Part shown: in pieces, positions 1 through 6,148 of the stretch
Layout: each line of letters begins with the position of its first letter
Numbering within the stretch: position 1 is the stretch's first letter
Notes under the pieces: model-generated
Databases searched by the model: none
Told to the model about the DNA's origin: nothing
The model's input: only the letters and a program-made list of their open reading frames with translations
Assembly: GCA_014380105.1 (NCBI GenBank)
Contig: JACMKL010000759.1
Location: forward strand, 1 to 9,567
DNA from: Candidatus Melainabacteria bacterium
Lineage (GTDB): Bacteria > Cyanobacteriota > Vampirovibrionia > Obscuribacterales > Obscuribacteraceae
Length of the DNA stretch: 9,567 nucleotides
Direction of reading: 5' to 3'
Made by a program: the position numbers and the translations under genes

Positions 1-841
1 CATGCCCATAACCACCACGTACTGCGGCTTTAGCTGCAAGCGTAATATCGGCATCATCGTGCACAATCACGCCTGCATTGCCACCAAGTTCCAAAACCAG
101 TCTGGTGCCTGGATGAGCATCGCGGCGCATTTGCCAGCCGATTTCCGGACTGCCGGTGAATGTCAAAACTGCCAAGCGTGAATCTTTAACCAGGGCATTA
201 CCCTTAGATCCACGACAAGGAATAATCTGTAAAACGCCGTCAGGGAGACCAGCTTCTTTGAGAATTTCACCCAATTTAATTGATGCAATCGGTGTTTGCG
301 ATGACGGTTTTAAAACGATGCAATTGCCTGCCGCGATCGCTGGAGCAACTTTATGAGCAACAAGATTGAGTGGAAAGTTGAATGGAGTAATACCACCTAT
401 GATGCCAACCGGTTCACGCAAAATGATGCCAAGGCGATTTTCATTGCCTGGACTGACGTCCATAGGAATCTGTTCACCATCTAAATGCATGGCTTCGTGA
501 CTGGCAAGCAAAAATGTATTTGCGGCTCTACTCACTTCAACGCGAGCGTCGCGAATTGGTTTGCCCCCTTCGAGCGCAATCGTGCGAGCCATATCTTCTT
601 TATTTTCGAGAAGAAGTTTGGATGCTTTGTGCAAAATTTCTGACCGCTGGTGGGCGGGCATCGATTTCATGGTTCTTTCAAAAACTTCCTGAGCGATGGA
701 GAGCGCTGCATCGATTGCTTTCTCATCAGCTTGACCGATGGCTGCAACAACGTCGCCATTGAATGGACTTTTGACTTCTGTAAATTGTTCTGAAGAGATG
801 CCACGGATAGCGAGTGGATATTTCACAACTTCTTTCAACAT
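1..841 (-). CDS. Aldehyde dehydrogenase family protein (C-terminus beyond window)
   Basis: Reading the minus strand from the ATG at 841 gives 280 uninterrupted codons to the window edge. The family oxidises aldehydes to acids with NAD(P)+ in the cytoplasm. Visible motifs: PFNFPLNL at about residues 153-160, a variant of PWNFP carrying the oxyanion-hole Asn155; KPSSQTP at 178-184 with the cofactor-binding Lys178; FTGSPEIG at 228-235, the nucleotide-binding glycine turn; LELGGNA at 250-256 with Glu251 as the general base. The catalytic Cys is expected only a few residues beyond residue 280, so it lies outside the window. The protein is about 60% complete against the usual 470-500 residues. AAGGT lies 6 nt before the ATG and supports this start. 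The HKVAPAIAAG and VLELGGNA wording recalls the lactaldehyde/phosphonoacetaldehyde-like or ALDH family 21 branch; the substrate cannot be assigned. It diverges from the M23 peptidase gene. Confidence 0.95.
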   Translation of the reverse strand, partial: MLKEVVKYPLAIRGISSEQFTEVKSPFNGDVVAAIGQADEKAIDAALSIAQEVFERTMKSMPAHQRSEILHKASKLLLENKEDMARTIALEGGKPIRDARVEVSRAANTFLLASHEAMHLDGEQIPMDVSPGNENRLGIILREPVGIIGGITPFNFPLNLVAHKVAPAIAAGNCIVLKPSSQTPIASIKLGEILKEAGLPDGVLQIIPCRGSKGNALVKDSRLAVLTFTGSPEIGWQMRRDAHPGTRLVLELGGNAGVIVHDDADITLAAKAAVRGGYGH

Positions 842-956
842 AAATTGACCTTAGATGGCTGGAATATGACAGATAAAATGAAAAACAATAAATCAACCGA
901 ATTTCCGCTTCGATCGCTCGAAGTTGGCAACATTGCCGGGATTTCGGCTAGAGAGA

Positions 957-962
957 ATTATA
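957..962 (-). promoter_or_regulatory. Candidate -10 element for the aldehyde dehydrogenase gene
   Basis: A perfect TATAAT reads on the minus strand about 115 nt before the start codon. No good -35 hexamer sits 16-18 nt upstream of it, so this is a weak prediction from one box only. Confidence 0.25.
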
Positions 963-1078
963 TCCTGACCTTATCGTTAAGATACGCGCGCATAGTCAAT
1001 CTTTATCTCAAATCGGCTCAGATTGCGACTGATGCCCGAAAGATGCGAATATGAACTAAGGTAATTGAGTTTTGCGAT

Positions 1079-1092
1079 AGGTCTTAAGACCT
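1079..1092. promoter_or_regulatory. 14-nt perfect palindrome, possible operator
   Basis: AGGTCTTAAGACCT is its own reverse complement over all 14 bases. It lies 134 nt before the M23 peptidase start and about 30 nt before a possible extended -10 (1123-1131), a position compatible with a regulator site. The half-site AGGTCTT recurs in the direct repeat upstream of the S41 peptidase gene. Function is inferred only. Confidence 0.35.
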
Positions 1093-1225
1093 TGTAAGAG
1101 TAGTTTTCTTCCAGCTTGGCAATGGTAAACTCATGCCTACCCTTACTGACAAGCAGGAAGTCCTTATTGACAACTGCCGAACGCTCACAACGGTCCACCA
1201 GTAAAGGAAAGGAAAACCTTTCAGA

Positions 1226-2437
1226 ATGCCGAACTCAATCGACGGCTCCACCGGAATCAATTTTCTCAAAGCCTCCTGCACTCCCGGGAAGTCTTTTGCG
1301 ACCCTGGCTATGGCATTAGCAATTGGAATTGCGCCTGCTTTTGCCAATTCGAAGTTGCTTGATAGTCCGCTTGTTTCGCCAGATACGAAAAGGCGCCTAC
1401 AGAATATTGAACAACGCCGCATGGAATTGCATAAGCGCACAGCAGAAGCCCGACAGAAAGAACAATTGGCCATGGTTAAGCTGTCAAGCATCACCAGGAA
1501 GTTGAACGCCACCACCGGGCAGCTGGTCGACAGTAAACACAAACTTCACCGCACTGAGACAAAATTGAATGAAACCGTTCAGACACTGAACGTCACTCAA
1601 ACGAAAGAAGAAAATCTTTCAGCAGGAGCAGCCAAACGTCTCCGTGAAATTTATGAAGGTCAAAGGCTGAGTTTTCTGGAAATGCTTTTCCAGATCGATT
1701 CACTGCAAGCTTTTCTGGACAATATATATTTCCAGGAACGCATAGCCGAAGAAGACCGCAAGTTGCTGACAGAGTTGAGAGCGAAGGCTGCGACTCTGAA
1801 TCAACGCAAAGGTGCACTTGCAGATCAGAAAGATTTGTTCGGTAATCTGGTTAGTGATTTTGCGAAGAAAGCCATGGAAATGGCAAGGGCTCGCCTTGAG
1901 CAAGAGCAAGTGGCAAGCAAATTGAAAACTCAAAGAGCTTTCTACGAACAAGCAGAGCATCAGCTGACGCAAGAATCGCATAGATTGGAAGCGCAAATTT
2001 TAGCGATGCAACACTCGCAAAAGAATTCAAGCAAACCGGCTCAGAAAGGCTCCGGCAACTTGGCAATGCCTTTGAAAGCACAAATCACTTCTCCGTTCGG
2101 ATGGCGTCGCCACCCCATTTTCGGAGTTCGGAAATTCCACACCGGTATCGACTTAGCTGGACCAAACCGTTCGCAGATTCGTGCAGCTGATGGTGGAAGC
2201 GTTCTATTTACCGGATGGTATGGCGGATACGGAAAAGTCGTCATCATAAGCCACGGCAATGACATGGCCACTTTGTATGCTCACCTTTCCAGGCAAGCAG
2301 TATCAGTTGGAGACAATGTCTCAAAAGGCGATGTGATCGGGTATGAAGGCACCACCGGCTTCTCCACCGGACCTCACTTGCACTTTGAAGTACGCGTCAA
2401 CGGCAAGCCAAACAATCCACTCAATTATTTGCGCTAG
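1226..2437 (+). CDS. Secreted M23-family metallopeptidase with N-terminal coiled coil (EnvC/NlpD-like)
   Basis: This 403-residue protein resembles murein hydrolase activators and endopeptidases that act on peptidoglycan cross-bridges in the periplasm. Residues 23-40 form a hydrophobic stretch ending in APAFA, a probable signal peptide with a rather long N-region. Residues about 54-265 are rich in Lys, Glu, Gln and Arg with heptad-like hydrophobics, indicating a long coiled coil. The LytM/M23 domain spans about 280-403. TSPFGWRRHP opens it, and FHTGIDLAG supplies ligands His305 and Asp309. YAHL carries His353, and GPHLHFEV carries His384 (catalytic) and His386 (ligand). All zinc residues are present, so it should be an active enzyme, unlike degenerate EnvC/NlpD members. 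AGGAAAGG lies upstream at a somewhat long spacing. It is monocistronic, with a divergent upstream gene and a convergent downstream one. A cell-separation role is inferred from architecture only. Confidence 0.93.
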   Translation: MPNSIDGSTGINFLKASCTPGKSFATLAMALAIGIAPAFANSKLLDSPLVSPDTKRRLQNIEQRRMELHKRTAEARQKEQLAMVKLSSITRKLNATTGQLVDSKHKLHRTETKLNETVQTLNVTQTKEENLSAGAAKRLREIYEGQRLSFLEMLFQIDSLQAFLDNIYFQERIAEEDRKLLTELRAKAATLNQRKGALADQKDLFGNLVSDFAKKAMEMARARLEQEQVASKLKTQRAFYEQAEHQLTQESHRLEAQILAMQHSQKNSSKPAQKGSGNLAMPLKAQITSPFGWRRHPIFGVRKFHTGIDLAGPNRSQIRAADGGSVLFTGWYGGYGKVVIISHGNDMATLYAHLSRQAVSVGDNVSKGDVIGYEGTTGFSTGPHLHFEVRVNGKPNNPLNYLR

Positions 2438-2488
2438 AAATTTTTTTTCGCTTAGCACGGTGATACCGTCGGCGATGCGCATAATTAT

Positions 2489-2602
2489 TGGGACGTTGAT
2501 TTGATCTTGATCTTGGACTTGGACTTGGACTTGGACTTGGACTTGGACTTGGACTTGGACTTGGACTTGGACGGGAACTCAGACTTAGACTTGGATTTGG
2601 GC
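2489..2602. repeat. Hexanucleotide tandem repeat (TTGGAC)n with degenerate flanks
   Basis: Ten perfect head-to-tail TTGGAC units occupy 2513-2572. In-phase but mutated units continue on both sides: TGGGAC, GTTGAT, TTGATC, TTGATC before, and GGGAAC, TCAGAC, TTAGAC, TTGGAT, TTGGGC after, giving about 19 units in all. The array begins 51 nt after the stop codon of the M23 gene. A 6-nt unit keeps every frame open, which creates spurious frames: Asp-Leu repeats on plus and Ser-Pro repeats on minus. Neither has an ATG or a ribosome binding site, so I treat the array as noncoding. A homogeneous core with decayed edges is the usual pattern of slippage. Confidence 0.95.
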
Positions 2603-2611
2603 TCAAACACA

Positions 2612-2640
2612 ACGCCACTGTACGTGTTGTACCGTGGCGT
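2612..2640 (-). terminator. Strong hairpin between convergent genes, possible terminator
   Basis: ACGCCAC pairs with GTGGCGT. After a one-base mismatch GTAC pairs with GTAC around a 5-nt loop, so 11 of 12 positions pair. On the minus strand it is followed by TGTGTTTG, a weak U-rich tail, and lies about 70 nt after the stop of the small minus-strand gene. On the plus strand it has no U-tract. It may end the minus-strand transcript or protect the 3' end of either message. Confidence 0.4.
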
Positions 2641-2711
2641 CATAAAGTGTTGTGTGTGGTGTGGTCGACATGCTATCGCATTACAAACGCCCGGAGAGGA
2701 CGATGTGATGT

Positions 2712-2969
2712 TTAAGCGATGCGCTGAGACTTCGTTTTGAGCTCTTTGACCATATCTTCTTGTCCGAGCAAATAGCCTCTGCGAGCTTGATCATCGGCGT
2801 AAGAGATGATTGCTTCAGTAACGTTGTTGAGCATGGAAATTGGGACGAACTCACTGATTTGATTCAAAAGACGTTCTACAGTGACCCATTCTTCGGTGTT
2901 CAAAGGAATGGCATCATCCAATCTTGCGATGATGGTGTAGTTTTTGAGTTTGTCAGCCCTGGTATTCAT
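2712..2969 (-). CDS. Small hypothetical protein, 85 residues
   Basis: I do not recognise this family. The product is a soluble-looking, Leu/Ile/Glu-rich small protein without a signal peptide, membrane segment or cysteine. Its middle (PLNTEEWVTVERLLNQISEF, about residues 22-41) looks helical, and the C-terminal third is charged (QEDMVKELKTKSQR). Coding is supported by an ATG with a good Shine-Dalgarno, AGGTGG, 4 nt upstream, and by protein-like composition. An overlapping plus-strand frame lacks these features. It stands alone: the upstream neighbour is the tRNA nucleotidyltransferase on the same strand, 192 nt away, and the downstream neighbour is convergent. The separation and a hairpin in the gap suggest its own promoter, but I could not place one. 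Confidence 0.6.
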   Translation of the reverse strand: MNTRADKLKNYTIIARLDDAIPLNTEEWVTVERLLNQISEFVPISMLNNVTEAIISYADDQARRGYLLGQEDMVKELKTKSQRIA

Positions 2970-3071
2970 AATGCCACCTGCATGTTTGTTTGCGACCCGC
3001 GGCCCACACTTCTCTAAGGGGGAGGCTCTTGAATGCCCAACCCTTGGAAACCGCTATACTTGCTGGCTTCA

Positions 3072-3090
3072 AGAACCGAATTGCGGTTCT
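3072..3090. repeat. Short perfect inverted repeat (hairpin)
   Basis: AGAACCG and CGGTTCT form a 7-bp perfect stem around a 5-nt loop. It sits about 70 nt past the stop of the tRNA nucleotidyltransferase gene (minus strand) and about 100 nt before the next minus-strand gene. No U-tract follows on either strand, so a classical intrinsic terminator is not supported. It may be a 3'-end stabilising hairpin. Confidence 0.5.
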
Positions 3091-3161
3091 ATCTCACCGA
3101 GATTTTTATGCCCAGGAAATATTTGTTTAACACCAATTAATAGATGCCAAGCGAAAAAAGG

Positions 3162-4640
3162 TTATTTAGAATACTTTTGCGCGTAGAGATTTCTCACAAA
3201 AGCCTCAGCCTGTGACCTATCTTCGACTTCTTTTAAATCTCGCGCCTCTTCGAGGGCTTTCAATATTTCTCCGACTAGCGGTCCAGACGGAAGTTCCAAG
3301 AGAACCATGATGTCGTGACCACTCAAAAGTGGTTTTTGATGACGAACTTCAGCTACGAAATTTTCAAATCCGGAAATCAGGGACGCAAGCCCTGCTTCAA
3401 GAGTATCTCGATTGCTTCCGCTCAAACCCGCACCTCTGGTAGCGCCAAGGTCGGCGTATGCGACCATCATCAATTCGGCAAAATCATCTCCAACGGCTCG
3501 ATAGAAGCGGTTGAGAGCGCGGGCAGTGGGCGGACCTTGATGGAACAGTTGACCAGGGCGCAAATGTAATTCAACAAGACGCGTAATCAGTCTCTCGACA
3601 GGGCGAGACCAGCGCATGCGATCTCCGATGACTACAGACATTTCAGCGCCCAATTTGTCGTGAGCAACAAAAGTGTGCCTGCCTTCAGGAGTGATTTCCC
3701 AGGTACCAGGCTTACCGATATCGTGCAGAATGCAAGCCAAACGAGTCGCTGCCAGGCGGCTGACACCGTACGAAAGTTCGCGAGCGGCACTTTCACGTAA
3801 CCACTCGGGTAAGGCATCCATGCGACCGTCCAGCTCGGTCACTGTGATGGTGCTGTGTTCAAACAAACCTAGATGATGATACGAATTTGCAGTCACTCTG
3901 CGGGTTTCTACCAACTCTGGAAATATCGCTTCCAGAACTCCAGTCTCGGCAAGTTGGTCAGTCAGCTTACCGGCCGCAGGTCCGGAGAGACTTTCGAATA
4001 ATTCGTAGTTGATGCGCTCGGGTGCAACAGTCTTTAGTCCATCAACTAATTCACGCACCCAAATTAACGTTGTTGAGTCAATATCAGCATTGAGTTGATT
4101 GGCAAAACGAAAAGTGCGCAGAATGCGCAACGGATCTTGAGCAAACGATTGTTTGCTAACGGCTCGAATTTTTTTGTTTTTCAGGTCGGTTATGCCATCG
4201 CATAAATCGAGAACTTCGTTGGGGAATGCCGGGTCCCAGGCCAGAGCATTAACAGTGAAGTCACGGCGCTTCAAATCGGTTTCGATGCTGCCACCTTCGC
4301 AGCCGGCAAAATCGAGAATGCTTCCATCATCAAGAACAACGCGCGCAGTATCGTTTGTTTCATCCAGCGCTACAAAATGTCCGCGCAAATGATTGGACAA
4401 ATCTTTGGCAAACAAAAATGCCGAACCACCGGCAACCGCAAAATCGACATCACGCTTTTTCAAAGAATCTATAGATGATTGTCCTGAGCTTGCGTTTCCA
4501 AGCGGCTTTATGCCATCGCGAACATATCCTCCGACAATATATACAGATATAGAGCGATTGCTTGCATGCTCCAAGACTTGCTTGACGAGCTGATTCTCGA
4601 GCGGATGACAGGCGCGCGAAAATTCCACTTGAATTCTCAT
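3162..4640 (-). CDS. cca: tRNA nucleotidyltransferase / poly(A) polymerase family protein with HD domain (CCA-adding type)
   Basis: This family adds or repairs the 3'-terminal CCA (or part of it) on tRNAs in the cytoplasm. The 492-residue protein has the class II head: VGGYVRD at 36-42, the metal-binding DVD (Asp64, Asp66) in KRDVDFAV, RRDFTVNALA at 125-134, and QDPLRILRTFRFA at 168-180, followed by PERI at 207-210. The usual EDxxR template motif reads QDPLR here. An HD-type phosphohydrolase domain follows, with FEHS (His262), LHDIGK (His306, Asp307) and ADLGA (Asp397). ATG at 4640 follows a weak GAGCGG. The membrane protein gene lies 75 nt upstream on the same strand, so co-transcription is possible. 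Motifs alone cannot tell full CCA addition from A-only or CC-only addition or from polyadenylation; tRNA maturation is the best call. Confidence 0.93.
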   Translation of the reverse strand: MRIQVEFSRACHPLENQLVKQVLEHASNRSISVYIVGGYVRDGIKPLGNASSGQSSIDSLKKRDVDFAVAGGSAFLFAKDLSNHLRGHFVALDETNDTARVVLDDGSILDFAGCEGGSIETDLKRRDFTVNALAWDPAFPNEVLDLCDGITDLKNKKIRAVSKQSFAQDPLRILRTFRFANQLNADIDSTTLIWVRELVDGLKTVAPERINYELFESLSGPAAGKLTDQLAETGVLEAIFPELVETRRVTANSYHHLGLFEHSTITVTELDGRMDALPEWLRESAARELSYGVSRLAATRLACILHDIGKPGTWEITPEGRHTFVAHDKLGAEMSVVIGDRMRWSRPVERLITRLVELHLRPGQLFHQGPPTARALNRFYRAVGDDFAELMMVAYADLGATRGAGLSGSNRDTLEAGLASLISGFENFVAEVRHQKPLLSGHDIMVLLELPSGPLVGEILKALEEARDLKEVEDRSQAEAFVRNLYAQKYSK

Positions 4641-4671
4641 TTAGACCGCTCTATTACAAAACGACCGGCGT

Positions 4672-4690
4672 TACCGTTAACGGTATAACA
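4672..4690 (-). promoter_or_regulatory. 14-nt palindrome overlapping a possible extended -10 before the tRNA nucleotidyltransferase
   Basis: TACCGTTAACGGTA (4672-4685) is a perfect palindrome in the 75-nt gap between two minus-strand genes. Reading the minus strand, TGTTATACC (4690-4682) resembles an extended -10 and overlaps one end of the palindrome. A protein bound here would cover a start site. No clear -35 is visible. The arrangement suggests an internal, possibly repressed promoter, but this is inference. Confidence 0.35.
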
Positions 4691-4715
4691 TTCCATTTTG
4701 AGAGGTAGCCAGGAG

Positions 4716-5834
4716 CTAGACGGGCTCTTTTTCGGATTCTTCTTGAACGTGCTCAAATTCTTCGCGCTCTTCTTTTGAGATCTGGAGGTGTCCGGCAAAA
4801 TACACCAAACCACCAACCAGACTGCTCAGTGTGGTCAAAGCTAGCCACATCATCGCATACGTGAGAGCGTGCGAGTTATCAATACCGATGAAGGTCAGGA
4901 AGTAGGTATACGCCCATTCTCGAATCCCAATTCCGTTAAAACTCGGAGTTACAAAACCCAAAACCGCGACGCAAGGATAGAAGACGAAGTAGTACCAGAA
5001 AGGAATGCTATAGAGACCTAGCGCCCAGCCGATAGCGACGTGGCACATGACGATAATTAATTGCAGAAGGACAGAGAGCGCCAGGGCTGAAATAATGAGC
5101 TTCTTATCGTGCCAGTAAATCTTAGCTGCCGAATTTTCAAAACGATTGGTGAGCCAGTTGGTCGGTCCTAGGATAGCTCTACAAAGCTTTGGCGCAAAAG
5201 GAAGTACGCCGAAGATTCCAAGGGTTCCAAGCAAAATTGGCAATTTCAGACTGAGTGGCAGGTGACCGGCGGGTCCAAGCAAAATGCCTGCAGAAGCAAA
5301 CACGAAAAGAACTGCGATACCGACAGTACGGTCTGCCAAAACTGAATAAAAGGCGTTTTTGTACTTACCTGTGCCTTTGGAAAGGTAATAGCCGCGGCTG
5401 AAGTCGCCGCCGACAGTGGACGGCAGAAATAAGTTGAAGAAAAGTCCGACATAACAGTATTGGACAAGGTTGACTAGTGGTTTTCGCAAGTCAACGGCGT
5501 CGGCAAGAAGCTGCCAGCGCTTGCCATTGACCACGGTAGAGCCGAGGAAAAGAATGACTGCAGCAGCAAGGTACCAACCGTTTGACTGCAGGGCGACTTC
5601 CCAACTCTTGGAAAGGTCAACTTTACCGAACACAAACAAGCTGCCAAACATCAGCACACTGATGAGAAGCTTCAGTTTGAGTTTGGTTTCTTTCGAGAGA
5701 CGACCCAGTAGGGGGAACGATTTCAATTGAGTGCTATCCAAGTCTTGTGCCGGTTTGGCCCCCTCATGTATAGGAGCTGATGATACAAGAGTCTCTCGAG
5801 CGGGCTCAACCTCGACATATGCTTGCGATACCAT
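4716..5834 (-). CDS. Multi-pass membrane protein, lysylphosphatidylglycerol synthase TM / YbhN (UPF0104) family
   Basis: This 372-residue inner-membrane protein belongs to the flippase-like LPG_synthase_TM family. A polar N-terminal tail of about 50 residues comes first. Hydrophobic segments follow at roughly 54-70, 87-102, 124-140, 170-188, 195-214, 246-270, 280-297, 307-318 and 324-347. The C-terminal tail is strongly acidic. Family signatures are FNLFLPSTVGGDFSRGYYL at 133-151 and FNGIGIREW at 299-307. No cytosolic aminoacyltransferase domain is attached, so it is not a complete MprF; some such proteins move or modify lipids or glycolipids, and the substrate here is unknown. I chose the ATG at 5834 because AGGAAAG lies 9 nt before it; a TTG 12 codons upstream would add MYLRWLLGKRSE. 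It is the first gene of a probable pair with the tRNA nucleotidyltransferase. Confidence 0.9.
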   Translation of the reverse strand: MVSQAYVEVEPARETLVSSAPIHEGAKPAQDLDSTQLKSFPLLGRLSKETKLKLKLLISVLMFGSLFVFGKVDLSKSWEVALQSNGWYLAAAVILFLGSTVVNGKRWQLLADAVDLRKPLVNLVQYCYVGLFFNLFLPSTVGGDFSRGYYLSKGTGKYKNAFYSVLADRTVGIAVLFVFASAGILLGPAGHLPLSLKLPILLGTLGIFGVLPFAPKLCRAILGPTNWLTNRFENSAAKIYWHDKKLIISALALSVLLQLIIVMCHVAIGWALGLYSIPFWYYFVFYPCVAVLGFVTPSFNGIGIREWAYTYFLTFIGIDNSHALTYAMMWLALTTLSSLVGGLVYFAGHLQISKEEREEFEHVQEESEKEPV

Positions 5835-5843
5835 CTCTGAACG

Positions 5844-5850
5844 CTTTCCT
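5844..5850 (-). promoter_or_regulatory. Ribosome binding site that decides the membrane protein start
   Basis: AGGAAAG reads on the minus strand 9 nt upstream of the ATG at 5834. The longer frame starting at TTG 5870 has no comparable site, so the shorter product is preferred. Confidence 0.6.
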
Positions 5851-6070
5851 AGTAACCATCTCAAGTACAATTTAATGGTAGGTCAATGAGTCAACTCCAA
5901 AAACCCTAAAGAGTTAACTTACAGAGTATTTAGTGGCATTCTGGGTAAAAACCTATCGACTGTTGGCAAGATAGTGGCTAAAATAAAAATTTCTAAAGGT
6001 AACGAAACGAAGCGGTGGTTAGTCCCGCGCGCTTAACGTGAGTAAGAATGGCTTAGATAGACGTCTGGTT

Positions 6071-6127
6071 TCCAATCAGGTCTTTGGCAGGTTATGCGGC
6101 CATGATCTAAGATCCAATTAGGTCCTT
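6071..6127 (+). repeat. Imperfect 15-nt direct repeat with 42-bp period upstream of the S41 peptidase gene
   Basis: TCCAATCAGGTCTTT at 6071-6085 and TCCAATTAGGTCCTT at 6113-6127 match at 13 of 15 positions. Their starts are 42 bp apart, close to four turns of B-DNA, which places both on the same face of the helix. The second copy ends 21 nt before the start codon. Paired sites for a DNA-binding regulator are a reasonable but untested reading. Confidence 0.5.
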
Positions 6128-6132
6128 TATTT

Positions 6133-6138
6133 AGAGGT
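6133..6138 (+). promoter_or_regulatory. Ribosome binding site supporting the GTG start of the S41 peptidase
   Basis: AGAGGT lies 10 nt before the GTG at 6149. This matters because the start codon is not ATG. The reading places a signal anchor directly at the N-terminus, as expected for the family. Confidence 0.55.
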
Positions 6139-6148
6139 AACTACGTAA

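Larger units (their letters stand above)
842..1225. other. Divergent intergenic region, no convincing gene
   Basis: This 384-nt stretch separates the aldehyde dehydrogenase (minus) from the M23 peptidase (plus) and should hold both promoters. Short open frames here begin at TTG or GTG without a Shine-Dalgarno and resemble no family. A TATAAT lies on the minus strand at 962-957. On the plus strand TGGTAAACT at 1123-1131 resembles an extended -10, but it has no good -35. A 14-nt palindrome lies at 1079-1092. AGGAAAGG at about 1205-1212 is a purine-rich stretch upstream of the M23 start. Confidence 0.6.
5835..6148. other. Divergent intergenic region, noncoding
   Basis: This 314-nt stretch separates the membrane protein gene (minus) from the S41 peptidase gene (plus). 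It contains only trivial open frames and no RNA gene that I recognise. It holds the 42-bp-period direct repeat (6071-6127), an AGTTAACT palindrome (5912-5919) and AT-rich runs near 5979-5994. On the minus strand two similar blocks, GTTAACTC and GTTGACTC, occur between 5918 and 5885. No promoter fits well enough to call. Confidence 0.55.

Noticed and set aside
977..1198. Minus-strand frame of 73 codons upstream of the aldehyde dehydrogenase
   Set aside because: Its composition is mildly protein-like, but it begins at GTG with no Shine-Dalgarno, resembles no family, and occupies the expected promoter region. Conservation in relatives would be needed to accept it.
2421..2618. Minus-strand frame of 65 codons rich in Ser-Pro repeats
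   Set aside because: It is a by-product of the hexanucleotide array, begins at GTG without a ribosome binding site, and overlaps the end of the M23 gene.
2501..2740. Plus-strand frame of 79 codons rich in Asp-Leu repeats
   Set aside because: It begins at TTG inside the repeat, has no ribosome binding site, and its tail overlaps the minus-strand small gene.
3010..3130. Possible tRNA or small RNA suggested by a GGTTC-containing hairpin
   Set aside because: No acceptor, D or anticodon stems can be paired around it; only the 7-bp inverted repeat is supported.
4716..5870. Longer form of the membrane protein starting at TTG 5870
   Set aside because: The ATG at 5834 has AGGAAAG at good spacing, while the TTG lacks such a site.
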